Shown: piece by piece, positions 12,477 to 24,830 of the stretch
Layout: the number at the start of each line of letters is the position of its first letter
How positions within the stretch are numbered: the first letter of the stretch is position 1
From: Ophryocystis elektroscirrha
Taxonomy: Eukaryota; Apicomplexa; Conoidasida; Neogregarinorida; Ophryocystidae
Direction of reading: 5' to 3'
NCBI GenBank assembly: GCA_030141585.1
Contig: JAQIFP010000051.1
Coordinates: 1-60,530, forward strand
Length of the DNA stretch: 60,530 nt
Position numbers and translations under genes: made by a program
Notes under the pieces: generated by a model
What the model saw: the letters and a program-made list of their open reading frames with translations, nothing else
Database searches by the model: none
Told to the model about the DNA's origin: nothing

Positions 12477-15400
12477 TTATTGGAGAAATCCATAAATCAG
12501 AACGCAAAAAATTGCAGCAGATCCTCCAATAGTACTAACTGCTATAGAATAAACCAGATTAACAAAGTATATATAATATAGCCGGAATTGTACAGCATTA
12601 TACACTTCATAAGTTGTAAATGCCAAGTATATAATGAAATGGCTGCACTGTAGATATAACTGCCACCAAGAAAACGAACTGATACTGTCTAGCCCATAAT
12701 TCATAGAAAATATGCTAATGAGAGAGTTCGCTATGAAATATATGATAAGGTAATATTTATCTTCAAATATTAGCGGAGAACATATATTTTGAGGTCTTTG
12801 TATTAGTATGTATAAAGAGCCTATACTGTTTAAAAACGTCAGTGTCACGAGTCTAACCAATGAAGAACATTTTTTTTTTTTACATCTTGACTTTTTTGTG
12901 CAAGGGTTAAATAATGAAAATGATTAGCATTGAAATTTAAACTTGCTAAACTTCCTGAAAACTTCCAACCAAACCAAAAAAATACGTAGCCTATGAATGT
13001 ACTAAATAATATATATTGAACTGTTGCTCTTGAATAGTAAGGGAAAAATGAAAATGCAGTTAATGTGATTGTTGGCATATAAATTAAATAATATAATTTT
13101 GAATACTTTGAATTGATGGACTGGAATGTATCAGCCAAACGATGAACAAAAAATCCATGTATTATACTAAAAATATTAAAAATTTGGAAAAATTGATTCG
13201 AGTCAATAACAAGAAAAACGTAAATTGCAAAATTAAATTGTAATCCCGTACCGACAAGCATATATAATAAATTGTAAATTTTGGGTTTGATGTATATTGA
13301 GTGAAATAGTATATTATATCTTTGTTGAAGTTGTTTATTAAACATATTTGGTATAAAATGTAAGCAATTTAGCAAAAATAGAACTGTTATTATTTTGATT
13401 GGTTGCTTATACGGTGTTAAATTTTTATTTATAGTGAAATTTGTATTATGCTGTGAGAAATCATCAGATATGTTAGCTGCATGAGCTGAGGAATAGCTTG
13501 GTTGTGTTTCTGCTTCTAACAAAGCATCCAATTCAGGGAATGCTGTAAATTTTTGGTCATCATATCTTGCAGGAGAGTGTGATATGTAAAGGTCCACATC
13601 TAGCGAGATACTTTTGGGAGCAGTTTGATTAGCTTTATTATTTTTCATTAAAACGTCTACAATATCAGAGATAGATACTGCAAATGCAGTATTCAAAAGA
13701 CGCATGGCACGTGGGTATTTGAAATTATGCAAATTTTCTCTTCTATGATACTGCTGTACTAAATTTTTGAATTTCGCTGATATGTCAGATATATGATCAA
13801 GTAATACAAATAAATCGTCTTCTCCTTCAAGATCAAAAACTTCAAGTAGCGACTTGTTACTGTATATAGCTAATAAAGAATTTGAAATTGAATTAATTAA
13901 GGACTCTTTTGCTCCATTCAATGTTTGCAAAGAAGAAAAGAGGTCCTTTTTATAAACTTTATGGGGTTCTGAAATAGGGTAATCATTTGAATCATCATTA
14001 GTTAATTTATTATTCAAATTCACCATTGACTTTGAACATTTCTTTGAAGAATCCAATTTACTTAAAGAAGACTTAGCAGTTTTATTTTCAAGCATGCCTG
14101 CCTTTTGCATTTTTGAACCAGATTGGTTATTAGACAAATTTGAAGCTGAATTACTTGGGCTCCACAGTCTCCATAAACTTTGCTTCAAGTTTCTACCAAA
14201 TGAAAATATTTTTTTGGTTTGATTGGAAGATTCTTGAGACAGTTGACGTTCTTTTTTATCTTTTTCTATGGAAGCTCTTGAACTAGCTCTTGAACTATCT
14301 TTTGAACTAGCTTTTGAACTATCTTTTGAACTATCTTTTGAACTAGGTTTTATACTAGCTTTTGTATCCTCAGTACTTTCAATCATCTCCGTCTTCTTGC
14401 TCTTTTTCACTGATTCTTTTTTTTTAGTTTTTCCTTGATTTGATGCTATATTTGTGTTTTCGTAAGTACCTTCCCGTGATTCAACATTCCTCTCAAGTTC
14501 GCTATCTTCATAATATAAATCATTTTGGTATATGTCCTCATCAGATCTGTTATTTTCATAACTATACTCTAATGTTCTACTGCTACTTTCATCAGGAAAA
14601 TCGGAATGAAACATTTGATCATCAGCTGTTACTATAGTGGGAATGTCTAATGTTCTTATTGAGCGTTTGGGAATAGGTTCTTCATATATATGGTCTACAA
14701 CATTTGAGCTCTTCATTTGGCTGGTCTCTGTTGGATATATATTTCTCATATTATAGGAGAATAATTCGTCAATTACAGTAATGGCCTCTTGAGATAATAG
14801 TCTCCTATGAACACAGAGTATATATAAAATTGTACTAGGTCTAGTATGAATGAGAAACATTACGTTATTGATAACCAGTTCAGAAATCGACAATTTCTCA
14901 AAAGTATGCGAATAAATTCTTATTTTATTTTTAACTTTAGTTATATCGTGATTATCTTTATATAATATAAAGCCAAAGAATATTTTAGATAACTCAGTCA
15001 TGCATATACGGAAATTACCAGGATCTTGAAAATCCGTATCATTTATTATAAATCGTTCCCATTGTGATATAATTAAATCTACACAATGCAAAACACACCC
15101 CATATTATTTTGACCACAATTATCAAAGCATGTATCAATTAAATCTTCAAACTTATCAAGTACCATATTTTTTTGATGATCAAATCGTATATTTACACTT
15201 TGACTGGAATATGAAACCTTATCTATTTCTCCAAATTCGTTCTCTCCACCGTGGGTACCAGAGTTGGAAAAAATACTCGCTACTTCCGTAATACCTTTAT
15301 CTTCATGAACTCCTTCGTCTCCGGACTCGTAACCAGAGTCATAAAATTTTTTTAACATCTGATATTTAATCATATAATTCTTCAAAAAATCCTTTTCTCT

Positions 15401-15898
15401 TATATTTTGAATACTCTTAGAGTCTAATATTTCTTCGTAAGACATTCCATGCAAGTTTTCATAAAATTCGTGACAATCAAATTTATACTTTTCTATATCT
15501 ATGGATAATTTGTAAGTTGTTATTATATATGCTTCATTGCTTCTAAAAAACCCTATAGGCAATTTAACGGTATCTAAAACTCGTTCTTCATTCGTAGCAT
15601 CATTAATTTCCTTCAAAGTAAATTTAATAGTTTCATGCGAAGAAATAGAGTTGATTACTTGCACTATATTTCGTTCCTCTAAATTTAATGAAAATAGTTT
15701 CGAGTAAGTATCATTTGTTTCATATTTTTCTGGATATATCTTTATTTCAGAATCGGAATGATATGATTTTTGTATTAACTTTTGTACACTCTCAAATTCA
15801 ATCTTGTAAGGTAACAAATAAAATTTCTCTACTTCTACACTTAATAAGCTGTATACTTTATTTAAGATTAAACTAAATATATATATTTTGAATAACAT
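12477..15898 (-). CDS. Large polytopic membrane protein with long N-terminal region, unknown function (apparent frameshift)
   Basis: I do not recognise a family. A signal peptide (MLFKIYIFSLILNKVYS) is followed by about 850 mostly hydrophilic residues. These include an acidic stretch and a degenerate Ser-Lys/Ser-Arg repeat near residues 520-560 (SSKDSSKDSSKASSKDSSRA). About five transmembrane segments follow (such as IKIITVLFLLNCLHF and YILFSTFIGYVFFWFGW). The frame ends at VLHWLDS near 12850. A second frame, from about 12840 to 12477, continues with about four more membrane segments (for example STIGGSAAIFCVLIYGFLQ). The switch occurs at a run of 12 A (12870-12881). I could find no clean intron that restores the frame at that point, so a homopolymer error or a real frameshift is likely. 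The total would be about 1,140 residues and nine membrane spans. The N-terminal part probably lies outside the cytosol. Confidence 0.7.
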
Positions 15899-16355
15899 GT
15901 TAACGCAGGCGAATTAAACTAAATTTAGTCATGTTTAATTATAACCTGCTAATACATAATATATGCATAACTACGCATGTAAATATTTTTTCTTTATATA
16001 ATCTATTTATAACATATCTTTTTATAATTAAATCTAAATATTTAATAGTTAAAAAAAAAAAAAAAAAAAAAAAGTTTTACCAATGATAATTTCAGAAGTA
16101 CATGTAAATTAACATTATATAACTACATATCAATGCTTATATATTCAAAAACCTATTTAAATTAATTAAAATATTTTTTTATCTTATATTTAAATATTTC
16201 TTATAATTCATTATATTTTTAAATTATTTCATATTTATCAAATAGCTATATATATTGACAATTATTCGCCATAGTTATTAAATTAATCTGTGGGACAAAT
16301 AATCAAATCTAATGAAATTATCAAATTTTTATAAATATTATTAGTTTTCATATAT
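15899..16355. other. Divergent intergenic region
   Basis: About 457 bp of AT-rich DNA between the start of the polytopic protein gene (minus) and the LRR gene (plus). It contains an A run of about 23 nt near 16051. No gene or RNA is recognisable. Confidence 0.6.
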
Positions 16356-18086
16356 ATGCAATTAATTCCTTCAAAAAAATCCTTTATACAATGTTTTATT
16401 AATTTTGAAAATGCTCCAAACGGATGCCGTAATCTAAATAAAAAAAAACAGGGTATAGAATTAGTTTATCGCTCTAATGCGCTCTGTGAACTATTTTTCA
16501 TAAACCCTGTTTATTATTTATCTAAACAAGTATTTATTTATAAATCGTATATTTATAGTGCACTAGTTTAAAGCGAATTATTGCCCGATTTATAATTGAA
16601 GGAAAACTAACTTTAATATTTGAAAATAATTTTAAGGTACTTTGAACTTATTTTATACTTTAATTAATTATTATTATTATTATTAATATTAATATTAATA
16701 TTAATATTATTATTAAATAAGTAAGCTTCGTAAATGCATCAACTATAGGGTTGTTGTTAGTTCATGCATAAGCATACAAAATTTTTTATATGTATGTATT
16801 TAGGTATTTATATCAAAAGCCTTAGAATGTTCTCTACAATCTTTGGTAATATATATAAAATATTTTTAATAAATGATATATTTTAGATAGCTGATTTACA
16901 GTATTTGAACATAGAAATCAATTTACATGAAACTTCAATACAGCCCGTTAATTTAGTCATCCCAAAAACTACAAGAAGCGTTTTATCTCTAAAGGAACCT
17001 ACTATAAAAAAATTGAAGCCAATTACAAACATTCGAGATATACAAAATACCAAAAAACAACACATTGTAAAGCAAGAAACTGTTACTAAAGAAAATAAAC
17101 CAGTTCTTTTTGATATTTATCTATTTCATTTGTTAAAATCATACGTCGACGTAAATAATCTCAGTTTGAGTAAGAAGTCTATATATAACAATAGTGCTGC
17201 TAGCATGCGCGCATTATATGGATATGCGCCGAAATTACCGTAAATATATGAGAATACGAAATGCACCAGTGGGAACTCAAAGAATGGAAGCTAAAGATAT
17301 ACCAGTCAAATTCATTATAGAATGGGTTTTAATGTATGTGCTTATCAATATGTAAATACATAAGGTCTCCTAATTTACGTTATCTTGACCTTTCATCTAT
17401 GGCAGCCATTCTTACCGTTCAAGATTTTAATCTTCTATTTTCGAGTTTTCGTTCTCCTAGGAAACTTATTTCTCTGTCATTAAGAGGCTGCAAAATAAGC
17501 TTTATACACATACGTAATGTTGTTTACAGGTGATAAAAAAAAAAAAAAAAAAAAAAATTTTAGATTGCCTGAACTTCTTAAATTAGATTTATTGAATATA
17601 TTTGATTTTGACGCACTCAAATCTCTAAAATATGGAACCCAAATACATAAATCATTAGAAGTTTTTTTTATTGGATCTTTGATAACAAACAAGTTCTGCT
17701 CAATTACAGACTCTATTTTTGAGAAACTTTTCCAAAATCAAGTAAATCTCACACAATACGTGAATGATACGTAGTTTTACTTACACCTAGAATATTCAAT
17801 ATGTAAAGAACCACATAATAAAGCCATATTATAGTTTATATACATTACAATTTTGATTTCCTAGAAACCTCCAATAAAGTCTCTTTGTCTTGCAAATTGT
17901 CCTCAATTATCAAATCCATGTATTCAATATTTTAACAGTTCATTAGTAAATAACCCTATTCTCAATATTATATAGGAAGAACTAGATATAAGAGGAAATC
18001 AATTATCAGATGAAATATTTTCAATTACTTTAAAACAACTTACCTTGCTAAAATCTTTAAATTTCTCAGGTTTGTGACAATCAAAT

Positions 18087-18119
<33 letters not shown>

Positions 18120-18683
18120 ATTTTAGCTTTATTCAACTTAAACTGGCTTAGTCATACACTATTTATTAAAGAGAATTTACATAGTTATTAATTAGAAAAT
18201 TGCATAATATAACATATCAAAAAGAGTAATGTTTTCAGCTTCAAAATATTTGGCATCTAAAACTTTGGAGGCTTTAAAAACTTTGAAAAACGTTGTTCAA
18301 ATTGATTTATCTAACTGCCCTTATATACAGGAACCATCTGAGATTCTTTTTTTACTCAAACTGTGGACTCATACATTAGAAAAAATTTATTTGAAAAATA
18401 TCATGTAATTATATTAAAACAATTGAGATCTTGTTTTAATAGATGTCTTAGTGCGGATATAATTTATTGCTTGCTAGTTTCTTGTCGAAGATTGAACGTT
18501 TTGGACATATCAGATAATGTTCTTAATATGGAGTGGTTTGATATTAAGCAAAAATCATTTAATAATGGTACCATTACTATTAACATATCTGATACTTCTC
18601 TTGATAAATCGTATTTAAGGCGAATTGCCATTGCTAATAATCATCTATGGGACATAAAAGACGTCCATAATGTAATAAATTAG
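16356..18683 (+). CDS. Leucine-rich repeat protein, multi-exon
   Basis: A solenoid of leucine-rich repeats of the RNI/F-box type, probably a protein-interaction scaffold. Repeats are seen in successive exons: LRYLDLSSM and LISLSLRGCKI, LPELLKLDLLNIF, EELDIRGNQLSD, LKNVVQIDLSNCPYI and RRLNVLDISDNVL. The start is MQLIPSKKSF at 16356. The early exons join in phase (YLSKQ|RIIAR, NNFK|VFISK, LQSL|IADLQ). The junction VLM|SPNLRYLDL is good. The one before it, around 17190-17270, is uncertain. The intron at 17530-17562 is 33 nt and consists mostly of 22 consecutive A. No F-box or other partner domain is visible. The exon set is approximate. Confidence 0.68.
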
Positions 18684-18814
18684 CCATATATAGTATCTAT
18701 ATATCATAACCATAATAAAAACTATATATACTATAAGCTATTTTTTAACAGAATAAATCAATAAATTAATGGTTTTTATTCAGGGAGAGCAATTTTTTTG
18801 GTTACACAGCATCT

Positions 18815-19777
18815 CTAATTTGTCAATTCAGGATGTGAGGAAAAATATTCATATTTTGTAAATCCTGTTAGTTCTTGTACTTCTTCAGGAATTTGAGGGA
18901 TTGGGTTTAAGAAATTGGGACCTAAATTGACATTGTAATCATATCAGGATTCACCTAAATTTATGGTGCATTTAGCTCCCATATACAAAGAAACGCCAGG
19001 ATGATATACTCCAGCCATAATAGGGAAATCATTTATGGGTCCCATACTAACAATAATTAAAAGTTTGACTATAAATACTATTAATTATTCATACTTAATA
19101 TATACATATATATTAAGAATCAGCATTAATTGAATTATCTTTAACTTAAAGATGCGCGTTCTTTAACTTACGATTCGCCATTTAAAAAAAATTCAGCGTG
19201 AGAGTTTTTAACTAAATATCCATCGGGAGGATTTGAGGGATCACATAATAAACCAGCTATAAAGAAAAATCCATATGTTTATGTGTATATATAATGGTAT
19301 ATCTAATATATACATTTTTCTATAGTTATAACTTTATTTGCTATAGTGTTACATTGAACAAAAAAGTGCAGCTCTGGTTGCGTAGAGTCTATTAAGTCAT
19401 ATTCAGTATCAGACAATATCAATGAACACCCAACAACGTCGCCATTTTCTAAAAAATCATTTATTGTCAACATTTTTTACTTATTTTATGATTCGCGTAT
19501 GGAAACCTACGACCTAAATTAACTACAGAACAATCGATATCGCGAAGACTGAAGCCTTTTAAATAAAAAATTAATGGTTTAATCGAAGTACCAAATATAT
19601 TTGTTCCTATTGGCATCTCATACGACAGATATCGACATGACCAACCTATTCTATAACTCAATTATATACAACTAATTTAACTTAATAGTATATATTATTA
19701 TCCAAAATTATTCACAAAACTATTTATAAGTATACATAATGACATTAAAATGCTCGTAGAAACATATATCCTTATAT

Positions 19778-19816
<39 letters not shown>

Positions 19817-20270
19817 TCCCTTATAATTTGTACAACTTATTAGCAATTACCTAATATGGGGTGAAGGAATATTTGGTTGTGGATTCCATCCACGAAAAAC
19901 AAGAGGAACTCCAGAGACTAATTCATTTGAAGAATTCTCTGTAGTGTCTCCTACAACTACTTCAAAATACCTGCTGCATGTTAAAAAAAAAAGATCCTAT
20001 CAGTTACCAAGCTCCTTTATCAGCACCGTGAGTTGAAAGAACAGTAGTCCAGCCTTTGTAACCGGTTGCAGTAAGTCTATCGTCAGAAAGTTTTATGTCT
20101 GGGTCTTTATATAAAACAGAAAATACAGGTGTTTCAAAGTTATCTGTGATTTAACAATCCAACTTTTTTTTTGATACCAATAACAGCGTTAACAGTACGT
20201 CCTAATACTTTTTTCTGAGCTTTTTTTGAAAAATGTATGAATAATCAATTTAATTATGTATTCATTTTAT
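18815..20270 (-). CDS. ASH2-like SPRY protein, SET1/COMPASS histone methyltransferase subunit
   Basis: The SPRY domain of ASH2L is spread over several exons. In order: IKLSDDRLTATGYKGW and HGADKGAWYFEVVV (20090-19970), IGWSCRYLSYEMPIGT (19660-19610), GDVVGCSLILSDTEYDLID (19440-19390), HAEFFLNGES (near 19180) and VYHPGVSLYMGAKCTINLG|PNFLNP (19010-18890). Human ASH2L has the same order (SDDRLTVVGEKGY, KGAWYFEI, LGWSQPLG, GDVLGFYI, NFGP). ASH2 stimulates H3K4 methylation by SET1/MLL enzymes in the nucleus. I see no PHD or winged-helix region, so this is the SPRY part alone or the 5' exons are missed. The stop TAG is at 18815-18817. The start is unresolved; the 20270 limit is approximate. Confidence 0.78.
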
Positions 20271-20563
20271 ACAGTAATATAATCATGTGTAATTTATTAA
20301 CACAATTACTCTTATTTAACTTTTCTATATGTGTACGGTATATTCAATAAAATCTCTAATAACGTAAAAAAAAAAAAAGATACAACTAAAATGATTTAGT
20401 ACAATTGTACAGATTCGTAATTAAAGTACTCAAAAGCAAAGTAATGAACTCAATAAATTGTATTAACATCGTATATTACATGAAGGTTGCTTTGAAGTAA
20501 TTCTTTTTTTTCTTTTCTTTGATCTGCCAGAATTGACCTTCATATAACAGGTTCTAATACCTG

Positions 20564-21071
20564 ATGAACAATGACCAAAAAAATCCTCCTTATAGCGAAC
20601 AAAACTCAGATTTATTGGGTAAAATATCTTTTAATTTAGATAACTCTGTCAATTATCTTTCTAATGAATTATCTTTGATAAAACTTTCTCTTGACCCTAA
20701 AGTATTTTGCTCATATCGTGTCACACAATTTGAACTTGACAATATTCCAAAAATACTGCCTGTTTCTCGCGTAGGGGCGATGATTGATTTGATACAGCCA
20801 GAACATGCCTATCCTGTATCTGAAGATTTACCTCCACCTCAAACAGATTTGCTCCAGCCATTTTTACCCACTATAAAGGCTTTTCTATCGGAAAAAGATG
20901 TTCCAGAAACGCAGAAAACATCCGATGAATCAAAAGTGGAAGAAAAAATCGTTAAAGCTATCCCCAAACCAAACATAAAACCCAGAAAAGTATTTTTAGT
21001 AAATGCTTATATATGTACATTAGGCAACTCCATTAATACCAACTCTTATTCAAGACAAAGAACTCATTTAA
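20564..21071 (+). CDS. Small acidic/proline-rich protein of unknown function
   Basis: The ATG at 20564 opens 142 codons. A 34-nt intron (20990-21023, GTATTT...TTAG) then joins PRK to ATPLIPTLIQDKELI and a stop at 21071, giving 157 residues. Reading through the intron would end at 21085 with a less protein-like tail. The first ~85 residues look folded (SVNYLSNELSLIKLSLD, RVGAMIDLIQPEHAYP). The rest is Pro/Lys/Glu-rich and probably disordered. I do not recognise a family. Exons upstream of 20564 cannot be excluded, because a possible acceptor (GCCAG) sits near 20530. Its stop is about 110 bp from that of SKI2 on the other strand. Confidence 0.6.
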
Positions 21072-21182
21072 AATTAGTTTTATGAATTTTCAAGAATAAA
21101 TATTATTGAATTAATGTTGATCTCACGTCTAGTAATAATGGAATAAAGTTGAAAAAATTTGAGGAATATGTAAATTTTTGAA

Positions 21183-23249
21183 TTAATCGAAGTATAATGA
21201 CATAGTTGATACAATATCTCGTTTTACTCTTCTTGAAATTTCGTCCATTAAATTGCTTAACGTAGTATTGTTTAAAAGAATACGTGCAACTTGGCTTATC
21301 TAATTAATTGATGTTTTTAAGGTTCTTTTTTACCTTTCGTGCTAACTCATAAACACTTAGAATCATTTTGACAATGATTCCTTCTTGAACATCCGTACAT
21401 TCAAGGATACTTTCAAGAGATTTACCTTCAGTCCAGTTATACACAATCTATTTAACGCTGTTAGTCAAAGCTTTTATATTATTTCTTAGTAAAAACTATT
21501 TTCATACGAGGACTATGTGTAAAAAAGCAGCATCGTAATGATTTTATATGATTTTATATGATTTTACATGCTAAAGATTCAGATAATTTTAACTATATAT
21601 ATATATATATATATATTATAATTTTTGAAATATGCTAAAAATAATCATAATATATATAAAATGGCTGTTGATAATTATAAGAAACTAAATAACCGCATAA
21701 TGAAATTGATTTACAGGTACAATATACTATAAATATTACCGCTGCATAGCTAAAATTGCAATATGCCCACCACTCTTCATGGACATAAGGAGCTTTAAGC
21801 GCACATAAAGAACTCTCAAGAACTGAATGTATCCTTGTAACCTGAATGTCATTGTTTGTGTTGATAAGCGTACTTCATCTTGAGCATCTATTAAATTCAA
21901 GGAAGATTGAAAGTCATTATTAATAACTTTTTCTGTATATACAAGAGCAGATAAAATAACTGCAGCTTCGGAAGGCGTCAGTTTTTCAAGTATGTTAGAA
22001 AACACAACTTCACTTACAATGATTCCATCATCTACTGTTAATATTGACGCTATACGTCCCTAATTAGAATTAATTAATTATGAGTAATTAATTTATTTGC
22101 TACTAACCTTAAATGTTAATTGTCTATTAGAATCACAGTAGCCATGCGTTTCCAGAAATTTGTATTTTATTTGTAATTCATTGTATAGTAGTAATGATTC
22201 GTGGCATAATTTGTAATCAATTACATTCATTATTTTTTCGCACTAAATTTGTTTTACAATAAGTTTAATATTACAAAATATTATTTTATGTTACATAAAG
22301 ATATCGGGTATACATGGATATATATATATATATAAACTCAAAGTATAGAAAAAGAAAATATATATATATATAGTTAACAAAATGCGTAATTAATAACGCA
22401 TGATATAAACAATAAATTGTTTTTTGACTATACTAATCATTTAGCACAACAACTGAATATAATTGACTAAACTTTAAAGTATACCAATTAATTATACCAG
22501 TAATCTATGTCTCTGTATAGCGAAGTGTTGCTCTTTGAGGTAACACGTGTTACATTTAGATTTGTTAAGTTTCTATAAATAAAATAAACTTCAGGTTTCA
22601 TATTGTACCCTTATAATTTCCTTTTGTCTTAGCTCTATATCGATGTAATCAAATCTAACGTTTTTGGTATTCGCGGGAAAAACAAGAGGTTGCAAAATAG
22701 ACTCTGTTTCCACGACATATCTTTCTAAAGCCTGCATGAACAAGGCTTCTTTCACACATATATCAGCTGGTTGCTCGTTTACATTTAATTGCACGTATAT
22801 TTCTTGATTGATAATGCTTAGCAAATACACAAATAATTACATACAAACACAATAAATACAACTGTATGTTATACACTCAGTATCAAGTATTTACTACTAA
22901 GAAATTACAGCGGCTATAATTGGATATTTTATTTCATTTGTTGAGTTAAACAAATTTTCTTCAACAGACGTCAGCATGGCTCCCGTTACTAAAACAATGG
23001 ACGATAATGGAACATTGCTATGCAACTAATCATTTCAACAAATCTTTTACCTGAGTACACCGTATGAATCAATATTTTCGGGTTTTATAAAATTACTCTG
23101 ATCTAAGGTATCTTTTTTCAGTATCTGCAGCAATGAGGCTATATATAATTCATAATTTTTTTCTTAGTTTTTTTTATATGTATTATGACTTTTACTATAC
23201 TCAGTTGCAACACATATTATTGTCTTTGAAAACAAAGTAAATATTTATT

Positions 23250-23281
<32 letters not shown>

Positions 23282-24794
23282 ATGTAAATTTGAGAAAATG
23301 TATTTAATGACGTATATGTATAATAATTCAATATAGATAAATATTGATTGTTATAATAAATAATAAGAATATATGATATACGATTTAATTTTCTTTTCTC
23401 TAAAATTATTTACCTCTATATTTGCAGCGGCATCCGCAAACATGTCGTGTATTTGAAGATATTGAGAAAGTTTTTCAATTTGAGAAACAGGCAACATATC
23501 GGGAGTAGGGAAGTTGGCGGAAGGAGGAATTAAACATAATACTTTAAAATAAGGTTGTTTATCAAATTCTTCATTGAATTTTTCCGTTTCAAGAATTACA
23601 CTGTACATGTTTACATTAGCAACTTTATTGGCATTAACAAGAATTATTCTCCGGGGTATAAAAGGGTTTGTTTTTGAAAAACCATTTTTCCCTGGGGAGT
23701 TGATGAATAAACAGTGATTCCACAAAGCCCTGTACATAAAGTTGACTGCATATACATTCAAAGAGCAGCAGGTTATGATATTCAATAATTAAATGAGGTG
23801 CTCACTAAGTAATATGTTTTTACCGAAAACATAAGACACAGTCAATAGGCGTATTAGTATAAGCTATATATGACATATAACATAATTATTACATATAAAT
23901 ATTATGTATAAATATTATATATCAGTATTACATATAAATACTATATATGAATGTAATATATATATTATATTATAGATATTATAAATAAAGATTATATGTG
24001 ATTATTATATATAAGTATTTTATATAAATTTAGGGTATTATTTTTACATATAAAATTAAATATATGTATATTTACATAAATTATATGTATTATTATTACA
24101 TATAAATATCCATATAAATATTATATATGAGTATTATATATAATATATTACATAATATACAGATATTATATAATTATTTTATAAATATTATATATATATT
24201 TATATATGCACGTTAATGTAGCATATATAAGGTGATAGGAGCTATTCATTATAAGGAGATCATAAACTTGTTATACTTCAATTTTGCTAATATACAGTTT
24301 TTAAATGTACCTCTATATTTTTTATAACTAGTTACTACAAACAATACATATAATGGTATCGTATTTGTATGATCAAATAATTTAAATATTTGTTTAGTTT
24401 TATAAATTATCGTTACCAGTGAAATCTAATATTTAAATTTTGAAGAGCTATTTCATCAGTAATATGAGAAATGATTTCTTGTTCTTCTCCACATGAGCAT
24501 TCAATTGGAGGAATTTTATTAATTTCCTGAATACTAGTCGTAAATTTATGAAATTTTAAGTTACCGTTCTGATACGGTTCAAATCTCTTTTGAATGTAGG
24601 GAGCATAGTTGCTCGAGCGTATTCTCTATAAGATTTGGACATAAAATTTTCTATGGAATTGATTTTTTTTAATGCCATACGAAGTAGCATCTGAAATAAG
24701 TATAATTTAATTTATATTAAGTTAATCAGTATACCATTATATTATATAATTTTATTATTTAAATTTTGGTTTTTGGCTAAATTACATATTTATA

Positions 24795-24830
<36 letters not shown>

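Noticed and set aside
24560..24600. Possible tRNA T-loop-like ggttcaaatc
   Set aside because: Lies within SKI2 coding sequence and has no matching acceptor stem or anticodon arm.
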